A stretch of DNA of 64,000 nt from Posidoniimonas polymericola. Its GTDB lineage: Bacteria; Planctomycetota; Planctomycetia; Pirellulales; Lacipirellulaceae. The notes below the pieces were generated by a model. That model did no database searches. It had not been told where the DNA came from and worked only from the letters and a program-made list of their open reading frames with translations. Shown in pieces: positions 25,938 to 33,432 of the stretch (its first letter is position 1; every line of letters starts with the position of its first letter). The position numbers were made by a program, and so were the translations under genes. The stretch is from NCBI RefSeq assembly GCF_007859935.1, contig NZ_SJPO01000002.1, positions 1 through 64,000 of the forward strand. Reading direction: 5' to 3'.

Positions 25938-27260
25938 ATGGCCCGTCCTACCGAGCGCGGCGACAACGCTGCGCAACTCGACGACCCCCGCTACGCCTGG
26001 GTGATGCTGCCGCTAGCGATGCTCATGCAGATCGGCACCAGCCCGGGCCAGACGTTCGGCGTGTCGCTGTTCAACGAGTCGATCCGCCGGGACCTCGGGT
26101 TGAGCGACACGCTGCTGACCGGCTCGTACATGATCGCCAGCCTGCTGGCCGCCGTGCCGCTGATGACCATCGGCCGCCGGATGGACCTGCACGGGCTGCG
26201 GCGGGTGTCGCTGGTGCTGGTCGCGCTGGTCGGGGTCGCCTGCCTCGTGATCTCCCGCGTGCAGGGTGTTGTCGGATTGACTGTGGCTTTTTTTATGCTG
26301 CGGGCGTTCGGCCAGGGCGGCTTGTCACTGGCGGCCAGCAACACGCTTGGCATGTGGTTCGTGCGGCGGTTGGGCCTGGCGTCCGGCCTAGCCGGGGTCG
26401 GCATGTCGGCCGCCATCGCGGTGCTGCCGCTGGCGTACTTTGAGCTGATCGACCGCTTCGGCTGGCGCAATGCCTACCTCGCGATCGGCCTGGTGACCTG
26501 GGGCACGCTGCTGCCGCTGCTGGCCCTGCTCTACCGCAACATCCCCACGCCCGACGGGGACCAGTCGAACCACAGCCTGGCGGCGGCAGGGCCGTCGCTC
26601 GACCTCCGCGCCGCGATGCGGACGCCGGCCTACTGGATCGCGGCGAGCTGCTCCGCGATGTCGGGGCTGATCGCCACGGGCGTATTCTTCAACCTTGTGC
26701 GCTTGTTTGAGCTGCAGGGCTTCACCGCCGCGCAGGCGGCCGCCATCTTCCCGACGGTCGCCATCTCGATGGCGCTGCTGCAGATCAAGGGGGGCCTGCT
26801 GGCCGACTACCTGCCGCTCCGCGTGCTGATGGCGGCGGCGATGGCCGGCCTCGGCGGCGGCGTGCTGGTGCTGGGCACTACCTCGACGCTGTGGATGACC
26901 CAATTCGGCGCCGCCCTATTGGGGGGAGGTCAAGGCCTGCTGGCCGTGACCAGCAACACCCTGTGGCCCCGCTACTTCGGCCGCCGGCACCTCGGCTCGA
27001 TCCGCAGCTCGGTCTGGACCTCGACGGTCGCTGCGTGCAGCGCCGGCCCGTTCATTATGGGCGTCACGTTCGACCTGACCGGCGGCTACGGGCCGTCGAT
27101 CTGGCTGTTCGTCGCGCTAACAGTGGTAGCGTCCGTTGCGGCGGCGTTGTTCGCGGCCCCGCCGCTCGAACGGAACGCCTGCCAGGAAAGTGTATTGGCA
27201 ACGCAGGGGACAAGGAAGCCAAGCACAGTTTCCTGGAGAAAATCTGGCGTTTTGAAGTGA
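25938..27260 (+). CDS. Major facilitator superfamily transporter
   Basis: 440 residues with about 12 hydrophobic helices. The loop between helices 2 and 3 carries an MFS motif A variant (GRRMDLHGLRRV), and the N half contains FMLRAFGQGGLSLAASNTLGMWFVRRLGLASGL, characteristic of monocarboxylate/oxalate-formate-type MFS proteins; the matching region in the C half is GGGQGLLAVTSNTLWPRYFGRRHLGSIRS. Substrate unknown. The last 30 residues are polar and cytoplasmic. Same strand as terC but separated by 266 bp. Confidence 0.85.
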   Translation: MARPTERGDNAAQLDDPRYAWVMLPLAMLMQIGTSPGQTFGVSLFNESIRRDLGLSDTLLTGSYMIASLLAAVPLMTIGRRMDLHGLRRVSLVLVALVGVACLVISRVQGVVGLTVAFFMLRAFGQGGLSLAASNTLGMWFVRRLGLASGLAGVGMSAAIAVLPLAYFELIDRFGWRNAYLAIGLVTWGTLLPLLALLYRNIPTPDGDQSNHSLAAAGPSLDLRAAMRTPAYWIAASCSAMSGLIATGVFFNLVRLFELQGFTAAQAAAIFPTVAISMALLQIKGGLLADYLPLRVLMAAAMAGLGGGVLVLGTTSTLWMTQFGAALLGGGQGLLAVTSNTLWPRYFGRRHLGSIRSSVWTSTVAACSAGPFIMGVTFDLTGGYGPSIWLFVALTVVASVAAALFAAPPLERNACQESVLATQGTRKPSTVSWRKSGVLK

Positions 27261-27291
27261 ACGGCGTGTGCCCAGATTGTAGCGCACTTGT

Positions 27292-27320
27292 TTGTTCGCC
27301 GTTCGCTGCTCAGGTATACT
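27292..27320 (+). promoter_or_regulatory. Promoter candidate for the DUF1549/DUF1553 - DUF1501 pair
   Basis: TTGTTC (27292-27297) and TATACT (27315-27320) are 17 bp apart, a good sigma-70-like arrangement, 93 bp before the start at 27413. The -10 context GTATACTTGCG recurs at 17747. Confidence 0.5.
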
Positions 27321-27412
27321 TGCGTCGCAGTTGGTTCTCCCCACGTCGACTCGGCGTCGGTTGTTTCCTGTGCTGATCGTTCCGCGGTCGCCCATCCATC
27401 AGCAGGCCTAGC

Positions 27413-30400
27413 ATGACGATTCGGCTACTTGTCGCTGCGTTGCTCGCGTGGATGCTATCCGGCGGTCCAGTGCTGCTCGCAGCCTCGCCAGCCGACCTCG
27501 AGTTCTTCGAATCGAAGGTGCGACCGCTGCTGGCGGAGCACTGCTACGAGTGCCACAGCGCCGCGGCCGGCGACGCCAGCGCCGGACTGCGACTCGACCA
27601 CCGGCAAACGATCCTCGCCGGCGGCGACACGGGCCCGGCGGTCGCGATCGACGATCCCCAGGCCAGCCTGCTGCTCGAGGCGGTCCGCTTCGAGACGCTG
27701 CAGATGCCCCCCAGTGGCAAGCTGCCGGCCGCCGACATCGCCACGCTCGAACGCTGGGTTTCACTCGGCGCGCCGTGGCCCGACGAGCCCGTGCCGACGG
27801 CCGAAGGGGCTGCCGAGGTGTTCGACCTGGAACAGCGACGCGACAACCATTGGGCGTGGCGGCCTGTCCAACACCCCGCGCCGCCGGAGGTCCGGGATCA
27901 GGCGTGGCCCTCGGACCCACTCGACCGGTTTGTGCTCGCCGGGCTCGAAGAGAGCGGCCTCCGGCCGGCTGCGCCCAAGTCGCGGTCGGCGTTGCTCCGC
28001 CGGCTCTACTTCGACCTCATCGGGCTGCCGCCGAGCCCCACGGAAATACAGGCGTACCTGGCAGACGAATCGCCCCAGGCGACCGAGCGGGTGGTCGAGG
28101 CGCTGCTCGCCTCGCGGCATTTCGGCGAGCGCTGGGCGCGGCACTGGCTCGACTTGGTGCGCTACGCCGAGTCCCGCGGCCACGAATACGAGTACGACGC
28201 GCCCAACGCCTACCAGTACCGCGACTACGTCATCCGCGCGCTAAACGCCGACGTGCCCTACGACCAGTTCCTCACCGAGCACCTGGCCGGCGACCTGATC
28301 GATCCGCCGCGGCTGCACCCCACCCACGGCCAAAACGAGTCGGTGCTCGGGACCGGCTTCTGGCACCTTGGCGAGTGGGTGCACTCGCCGGTCGACACCC
28401 GCAAGGACGAGACCGACCGCTTCGACAACATGGTCGACGTGATGAGCAAGTCGATGCTGGCGATGACAGTCTCGTGCGCGCGGTGCCACGACCACAAGTT
28501 CGACGCGATCTCGAGCGCCGACTACTACGCGTTGTGCGGGTTCCTCCAGAGCTCCGACTTCCGCCAGACACGGTTCGAATCGATGGAGCACAACCGCGGC
28601 GTCGCCGCGCGGCTGGCGAGACTTGACGAGCTTCACCGCCGACGTTTGCGGACCCTCATCGGCGACGCGCTGCTTGCGGCCGACCAGGCCCTGCCCGCCG
28701 CTGCTAGCGCAGAGCGATCCCCCACACCGCCCTGCCCTGTCACTGCTCGGACGCTGGTCGATTTTGCCGCGTTGCCAGCAGGCGAGTTCCGGCAGGACGG
28801 CTACGGCTTCGGGCCCTCCGTCCGCGACGCCGCGGAGCTCTACCTGGCGGGCGCCGGCGAGTCGACCCTCTGCGCTGCGGGGCACGCCAGCGCCGCGTTC
28901 GACCCGTTCTGGCTCGACCTTGAAAACGTCAGCCAGCCGTACGTCAACTCGCCCGGCAAACTCGACCCAAGCGTGTGGGGCGGACGCACGCTCCGCACCC
29001 CCACGGTCAAACTGCAGAGCGGCGAGGTCTACGTGCTGGTCCGTGGCGGCGGGAACGTGTTCGCTTGCGTCGACACCCACCGCACGCTCGCTGGCCCACT
29101 GCACCAAGAGACCCTCGTCGCGTTCGGCCAACCAGAAGGCTCGGACACGCCCCACTGGGTGGCGATGCGGCTTGGGAGGTACGCCGGCTCGAGCGTGCAC
29201 TTCGAGTTCTGCCCGGTCGACGATGGCGCCCTCGAGGTGCTGCGGGTCGTAGAGCGGGGAGCGTCGGACGCCGCCGGCGATGAGACGCAGCTCGCCGGTC
29301 AGGAGGCCGAGGCCCTGCGACGATGGCGCGACAACGAGCCGCTCCCTGCCGCCGTTGCTCAGCAGTTGTCTGCGCGGCTCAATGCTGTGCTGGCCGACCC
29401 CGCCGCCCACTTGCCGAGCGGGGTCGTTGAGCAGATGACTTCGCTTGTTGCAGAGTGGTCACTGTCGAGGCGCGGCCTCGAGTCCGACGTGCAGCGCCGC
29501 TCGCACCTCGCGATGACCTCGATGGACCTCAGCGGCGAGGACGACCACCGGCTGATCCGCGGCGGCTCGGGTTCGCCGGCGGAGGTCGTGCCGCGGCGGT
29601 TCCTGGCGGCGATTGATGGCGGCCGCCCGCTAAAAGTCCCCAGTGGCAGCGGCCGGCTAGAGCTCGCCCGCCGGGTCACTGCGCCCGATAACCCGCTCAC
29701 CACGCGGGTGATCGTCAACCGCCTGTGGCAGCACCTGCTCGGCGACGGCATCGTCCCCACGCCGGACAACTTCGGCGTGCTGGGGCAAGTGCCCACGCAC
29801 CCCGAGCTGCTCGACTACCTGGCCTCGGAGTTCAGCGCCGACGGTCAGTCGCTCAAGCGGATGATCCGCCGCATCGTGCTCTCGAGCACCTACGCAATGA
29901 GCTGCGACCAATCGCTGGGAGCGGCCGAACGCGACCCGCAGAACCGGCTGTGGTCGTACGTTCCGCTGAAACGGCTTGAGGCCGAGGCAATCCGCGACGC
30001 GCTGCTGGCGCTCGCGGGCAACCTCAGCCCGCAGATGGGCGGGCCGTCGGTTCCGCTGCACCTCACGAGTTTCATGCAGGGTCGCGGACGGCCCAAGCAG
30101 AGCGGCCCACTCGACGGCGACCGCCGCCGCTCGATCTACCTCGAAGTGCGGCGCAACTTCCTGTCGCCGATGGCGTTGGCGTTCGACTTCCCGGCGCCGT
30201 TCAGCTCGATGGGCCTCCGCACGCGGTCCAACGTGCCCGCCCAGGCGCTGATGCTGCTCAACAGCCCGTTCGTGCAGCAGCAGTCCGCCGCCTGGGCCCA
30301 GACCGCGGTCGCGCAGTCCGAGGGCGTCGACGGCCGCATCGAGTACCTGTACCAGAGCGGCCTCTGCCGAGCCCCGACCGAGAACGAGCGCGCCCGCCTG

Positions 30401-30517
30401 GCGGAATTCGTCACTCAGGAGGCCGCCGACCGCGGCGCCTCGACCGACGACCCGGCCGTGTGGGCCGACGCCGCGCACGCGCTGGTGAACGCCAAGGAGT
30501 TCCTGTACCTGCCATGA
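27413..30517 (+). CDS. PSCyt1-DUF1549-DUF1553 planctomycete cytochrome protein
   Basis: 1034 residues with an N-terminal signal peptide (LLVAALLAWMLSGGPVLLAA). Domain order: cytochrome-type PSCyt1 with the heme motif CYECH (C44, C47, H48), DUF1549 at about 165-375 (SALLRRLYFDLIGLPPSP, RWARHWLDLVRYAES, second CARCH motif with DHKFD), a middle domain of ~250 residues that looks like a lectin/CBM-type beta domain, and DUF1553 at about 730-1025 (NPLTTRVIVNRLWQHLLGDG, LKRMIRRIVLSSTY, NRLWSYVPLKRLEAEAIRDA, RSNVPAQALMLLNSPF, LVNAKEFLYLP). Probably periplasmic. The next gene overlaps its stop by 4 bp. Function unknown. Confidence 0.9.
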   Translation: MTIRLLVAALLAWMLSGGPVLLAASPADLEFFESKVRPLLAEHCYECHSAAAGDASAGLRLDHRQTILAGGDTGPAVAIDDPQASLLLEAVRFETLQMPPSGKLPAADIATLERWVSLGAPWPDEPVPTAEGAAEVFDLEQRRDNHWAWRPVQHPAPPEVRDQAWPSDPLDRFVLAGLEESGLRPAAPKSRSALLRRLYFDLIGLPPSPTEIQAYLADESPQATERVVEALLASRHFGERWARHWLDLVRYAESRGHEYEYDAPNAYQYRDYVIRALNADVPYDQFLTEHLAGDLIDPPRLHPTHGQNESVLGTGFWHLGEWVHSPVDTRKDETDRFDNMVDVMSKSMLAMTVSCARCHDHKFDAISSADYYALCGFLQSSDFRQTRFESMEHNRGVAARLARLDELHRRRLRTLIGDALLAADQALPAAASAERSPTPPCPVTARTLVDFAALPAGEFRQDGYGFGPSVRDAAELYLAGAGESTLCAAGHASAAFDPFWLDLENVSQPYVNSPGKLDPSVWGGRTLRTPTVKLQSGEVYVLVRGGGNVFACVDTHRTLAGPLHQETLVAFGQPEGSDTPHWVAMRLGRYAGSSVHFEFCPVDDGALEVLRVVERGASDAAGDETQLAGQEAEALRRWRDNEPLPAAVAQQLSARLNAVLADPAAHLPSGVVEQMTSLVAEWSLSRRGLESDVQRRSHLAMTSMDLSGEDDHRLIRGGSGSPAEVVPRRFLAAIDGGRPLKVPSGSGRLELARRVTAPDNPLTTRVIVNRLWQHLLGDGIVPTPDNFGVLGQVPTHPELLDYLASEFSADGQSLKRMIRRIVLSSTYAMSCDQSLGAAERDPQNRLWSYVPLKRLEAEAIRDALLALAGNLSPQMGGPSVPLHLTSFMQGRGRPKQSGPLDGDRRRSIYLEVRRNFLSPMALAFDFPAPFSSMGLRTRSNVPAQALMLLNSPFVQQQSAAWAQTAVAQSEGVDGRIEYLYQSGLCRAPTENERARLAEFVTQEAADRGASTDDPAVWADAAHALVNAKEFLYLP

Positions 30518-31929
30518 CGCACCAGCGCTACACAACCTCCCGACGTGACTTCCTCTGCCGCTGCGCCAACGGTTTCGGCGCGGTGTCGCTAACGGCGTTG
30601 CTGGCCGACAAGGCCTTCTGCAACGGGTCGTTCGCCAGCGGCGCCCACGGCCTGCACCACACCCCCCGCGCGAAGAACGTCATCTTCCTGTACATGGACG
30701 GCGGCCCCTCGCAGGTCGACACGTTCGACCCAAAGCCGCTGCTCGCCAAGCACAGCGGCGCCTCCCCGGGCCAGTTCTTCAAGGTCGCGCCGACGCAGTT
30801 CAACAACAACGGCGCGCTGCTCGGCAGCCAGTGGAAGTTCCGCCGCCACGGGCAGTCCGGCATCGAAGTCAGCGAGCTGTTCCCGCACGTCGCCGGAGTG
30901 GTCGACGAGCTGGCGGTGGTGCGGTCGATGGTGTCGGAGTTCCCGGAGCACACCTCGGCCAACTACTTCCTGCATTCCGGCAGCGGCCTGCAGGGCCGGC
31001 CCAGCATGGGGGCGTGGCTGTCGTACGGCCTGGGGAGCGAGAGCCAGGACCTGCCCGGCTTTGTCGTGATGGACGGCGGACTGATCCCGCCTGGGGGGAT
31101 CGACTGCTTCGGCAACGGCTTCCTGCCCGCCAGCTACCAGGGCTCGATGTTCAAGCCCTCGGGCTCGGCGGTCGCCAACATCTCGCGCCGCGAGGCGACC
31201 GCCGCCGACCAGCGCCGCAAGCTGCGGCTGATGGAGCAACTCGACTCGCTCGCCTCGGCCGGGTTCCGCCAGCACGACGCCATCGAGTCGGCGGTCGAGA
31301 ACTACGAGCTCGCCTACCGCATGCAGACCGCCGTGCCGGGGCTGATGGACCTAGCCGACGAGCCGGAGCACACACGCCGCTCGTACGGCCTCGACTCCAA
31401 GCACCGCGGCACACAGATCTACGCCGCCGAGTGCCTGGTCGCGCGGCGGCTGGTCGAACGCGGCGTGAGGTTCGTCGAGCTCACCTGCCCGCGGCTCGAC
31501 ACCGACCGCTGGGACCAGCACTCGAACCTGAAGTACGGCCACGAGCAGAACGCCCTGGCGGTCGACCAGCCAATCGCCGCGCTGATCGCAGACCTCAAGC
31601 AACGCGGCCTGCTGGACGAGACCCTGGTCGTCTGGGCCGGGGAGTTCGGCCGCACGCCGTTCGCCCAGGGCTCGGACGGCCGCGACCACAACCCGCACGG
31701 CTTCACGATCTGGATGGCCGGCGGCGGCGTCCGCGGCGGGATGGTCTACGGCGCGACCGACGAGTTTGGTTACCACGCGGTCGAGAACCGCGTCGAGGTG
31801 CACGACCTGCACGCCACGATGCTGCACCTGTTGGGCGTCGACCACACCCGCAGCACCTACCGCTTCGGCGGCCGCGACATGCGCCTGACCGACGTCAAAG
31901 GGCACGTCATCGACGCGCTGATTGCGTAG
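30514..31929 (+). CDS. DUF1501 protein, partner of the preceding gene
   Basis: 471 residues; the ATG at 30514 overlaps the upstream stop in an ATGA, indicating translational coupling. A Tat-type signal (TSRRDFLCRCANGFGAVSL) begins at residue 8. DUF1501 blocks: VIFLYMDGGPSQVDTFDPKP, AVVRSMVSEFPEHTSANYFLHSG, ECLVARRLVERGVRFVEL, VVWAGEFGRTPFAQGSDGRDHN and a C-terminal HATMLHLLGVDHTRSTYRF. Length and motifs are normal for the family. It is paired one-to-one with a DUF1549/DUF1553 protein, as in the 7.5-10.7 kb region but in the opposite gene order relative to transcription spacing. Confidence 0.92.
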   Translation: MTHQRYTTSRRDFLCRCANGFGAVSLTALLADKAFCNGSFASGAHGLHHTPRAKNVIFLYMDGGPSQVDTFDPKPLLAKHSGASPGQFFKVAPTQFNNNGALLGSQWKFRRHGQSGIEVSELFPHVAGVVDELAVVRSMVSEFPEHTSANYFLHSGSGLQGRPSMGAWLSYGLGSESQDLPGFVVMDGGLIPPGGIDCFGNGFLPASYQGSMFKPSGSAVANISRREATAADQRRKLRLMEQLDSLASAGFRQHDAIESAVENYELAYRMQTAVPGLMDLADEPEHTRRSYGLDSKHRGTQIYAAECLVARRLVERGVRFVELTCPRLDTDRWDQHSNLKYGHEQNALAVDQPIAALIADLKQRGLLDETLVVWAGEFGRTPFAQGSDGRDHNPHGFTIWMAGGGVRGGMVYGATDEFGYHAVENRVEVHDLHATMLHLLGVDHTRSTYRFGGRDMRLTDVKGHVIDALIA

Positions 31930-31941
31930 CTTAGAGAAATA

Positions 31942-32010
31942 GGTGGCACGCCCTGAAAGGGCGTGGTCGCGCCAGTGGTGATTCACCACGCCCTTATAGG
32001 GCGTGCCACC
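31942..32010. repeat. Nested inverted repeat GGTGGCACGCCCT...AGGGCGTGCCACC
   Basis: Two small hairpins (each CGCCCT / AGGGCG) form one 69-bp inverted repeat: left half begins GGTGGCACGCCCTGAAAGGG (31942), right half ends CTTATAGGGCGTGCCACC (32010). A single-half copy is found at 37093-37119. It follows the stop of the DUF1501 gene but has no T tract. Confidence 0.7.
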
Positions 32011-32019
32011 CAGCGGCCG

Positions 32020-32226
32020 CTACTCGGCGGCGCCCGGCTCTTCGGCGTTGGCCTCTTTCACAACCGGCTTGGCGGCTGTGTACCGGCTCGCGTCTTCCTG
32101 GACGCCCTCGGTCGCCAGGGTGCGAACCGGCGTTGGCCGATCGCCGTCGCGGGTGGCGAACGCCAGCGAGGACAGCATGCCAATCGAGAACGACACAACA
32201 CAGCAGAGAATCGGCGCCAGACGCAT
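32020..32226 (-). CDS. Small exported or membrane-anchored protein
   Basis: 68 residues from the ATG at 32226 (MRLAPILCCVVSFSIGML); the frame is open 18 codons higher but the signal-like segment starts here. One hydrophobic segment (residues 4-22) followed by an acidic, Ala/Glu/Pro-rich tail with no motif. A weak AAGAG lies upstream of the start. Could be a small secreted protein; could also be a chance frame. About 200 bp of featureless sequence separates it from the next gene. Confidence 0.4.
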   Translation of the reverse strand: MRLAPILCCVVSFSIGMLSSLAFATRDGDRPTPVRTLATEGVQEDASRYTAAKPVVKEANAEEPGAAE

Positions 32227-32430
32227 GGGAGCAAGCTCTTTGGGGGCATTTGCAGGGCCCAGGAGGGAAGAGGCCCGCACGGTTAGGTAGGCAGCCCCGG
32301 TTGGGCGGGGCCGATCACATACCCAAAGTATAGGCCGCCGCGGGGGCCCAGAGGAGGGGGACGGTAGCGCCTGTGCGGGTGGTGCGGGGGTGAGCTGCGG
32401 CGGGCCGCTGGCTGCGGGGCGTTCGCAAAG

Positions 32431-33432
32431 CTACTCTTCTTCCCCGTCGTCCTCTTCACGGGGCTCGGGATCTCCGAAGGTGGGCCGTTCACTCTGCTCT
32501 AGTTGCTCCGCGGAGTCGGTCGGTAGCGGCATGAAGAAGCGGATGCCTGTTCCCCCGAGCCCAACTACGGTCCGCGTTTCTAGCGTGTGGCCCGGTGATA
32601 GCTCATCCTGCTCTTCCTCGTGGAGGTGCGAAACCTCGACGATCTTACCCTCCTCGTCGAGTTCGAATTGCTCCTCGGACTCGACAAGATTCTCGGGATG
32701 TGTGCCGCCACCCCACAGGACGGGCGTCCCCGCTGCAACGAACGGCGCATAGAGGTCGACTGTCGCTGTGTGTTCGAAGCCTTCCGGTTCGTACCCAAAC
32801 GGTAGCCCATTCCACGGGTCGAGCAGGTCGAGTTGTGTGTCGTCGTAGGTGATGTAGTCGGGCGACAGTTCCTCCAGCGTCGCGGGGTACTCGCCATGAT
32901 CAGCCCGGTAGGCGAGCAGCGCCAACCGCACCAACTCTGCCTTCCTCCAAGCGTACTGCGTCAACCACATCCGTACCCGGGTGTTGAGCATCCAACGGTT
33001 TTCAAACCTCCAGGCGCCCACGGAAGACGTTTCGGCGTTTCTCACCAACGCCAAGTTTGCCAAGGCCTGGTCTACGTTGAGCCCCCCGACGGCGCTGGCG
33101 GTGGCGACCATCTCGGCCGTGCTGATATCGTTTCCCCTCACCGCGTGATAAAGGATGTCCCTGCCCTGTGCCGGTTTGGTGCGGTTCGCATCGATCACAC
33201 AGGCGGTCAAGTAGTCGATCTCACTCAGAGCAAGGGTATTGAGCGCGCGTTCCGCCCGCTGCTGGCTAGTGCGGCTCGGCAGCAGGTAGGCTGTCCACTT
33301 TACGAGGCTGCCTATCTTAGCCGTTCCACGCGAGGCGCCGCTGATCTCGTCTGCTGACTCAAGGTAGGCGTTCATCGTCACATCTGTCGGGTCGTTTGCC
33401 GGCCAATCGATCATACGGAGCTGGTCTCGCAC
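32431..33432 (-). CDS. C-terminal part of frameshifted ABC-2 permease
   Basis: The frame from 33432 to 32431 (333 residues) continues the permease gene that begins at 35458. Protein-like sequence in this frame extends above its first ATG, up to about 33513 (IRRASDIDQAIAAWAATEG, then RTSQEILAVRDQLRMIDW), and joins the upstream frame exactly at a CCC run (33514-33516, + strand). It contains a soluble domain: RKAELVRLALLAYRADHGEYP followed by LEELSPDYI, DLLDPWNGLPFGYEPEG. It ends in a Glu-rich tail (PREEDDGEEE). This type of extracytoplasmic tail is found on planctomycete ABC-2 permeases. On its own it lacks a plausible start, so it is best read as half of a broken or mis-sequenced gene. Confidence 0.7.
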   Translation of the reverse strand: MRDQLRMIDWPANDPTDVTMNAYLESADEISGASRGTAKIGSLVKWTAYLLPSRTSQQRAERALNTLALSEIDYLTACVIDANRTKPAQGRDILYHAVRGNDISTAEMVATASAVGGLNVDQALANLALVRNAETSSVGAWRFENRWMLNTRVRMWLTQYAWRKAELVRLALLAYRADHGEYPATLEELSPDYITYDDTQLDLLDPWNGLPFGYEPEGFEHTATVDLYAPFVAAGTPVLWGGGTHPENLVESEEQFELDEEGKIVEVSHLHEEEQDELSPGHTLETRTVVGLGGTGIRFFMPLPTDSAEQLEQSERPTFGDPEPREEDDGEEE

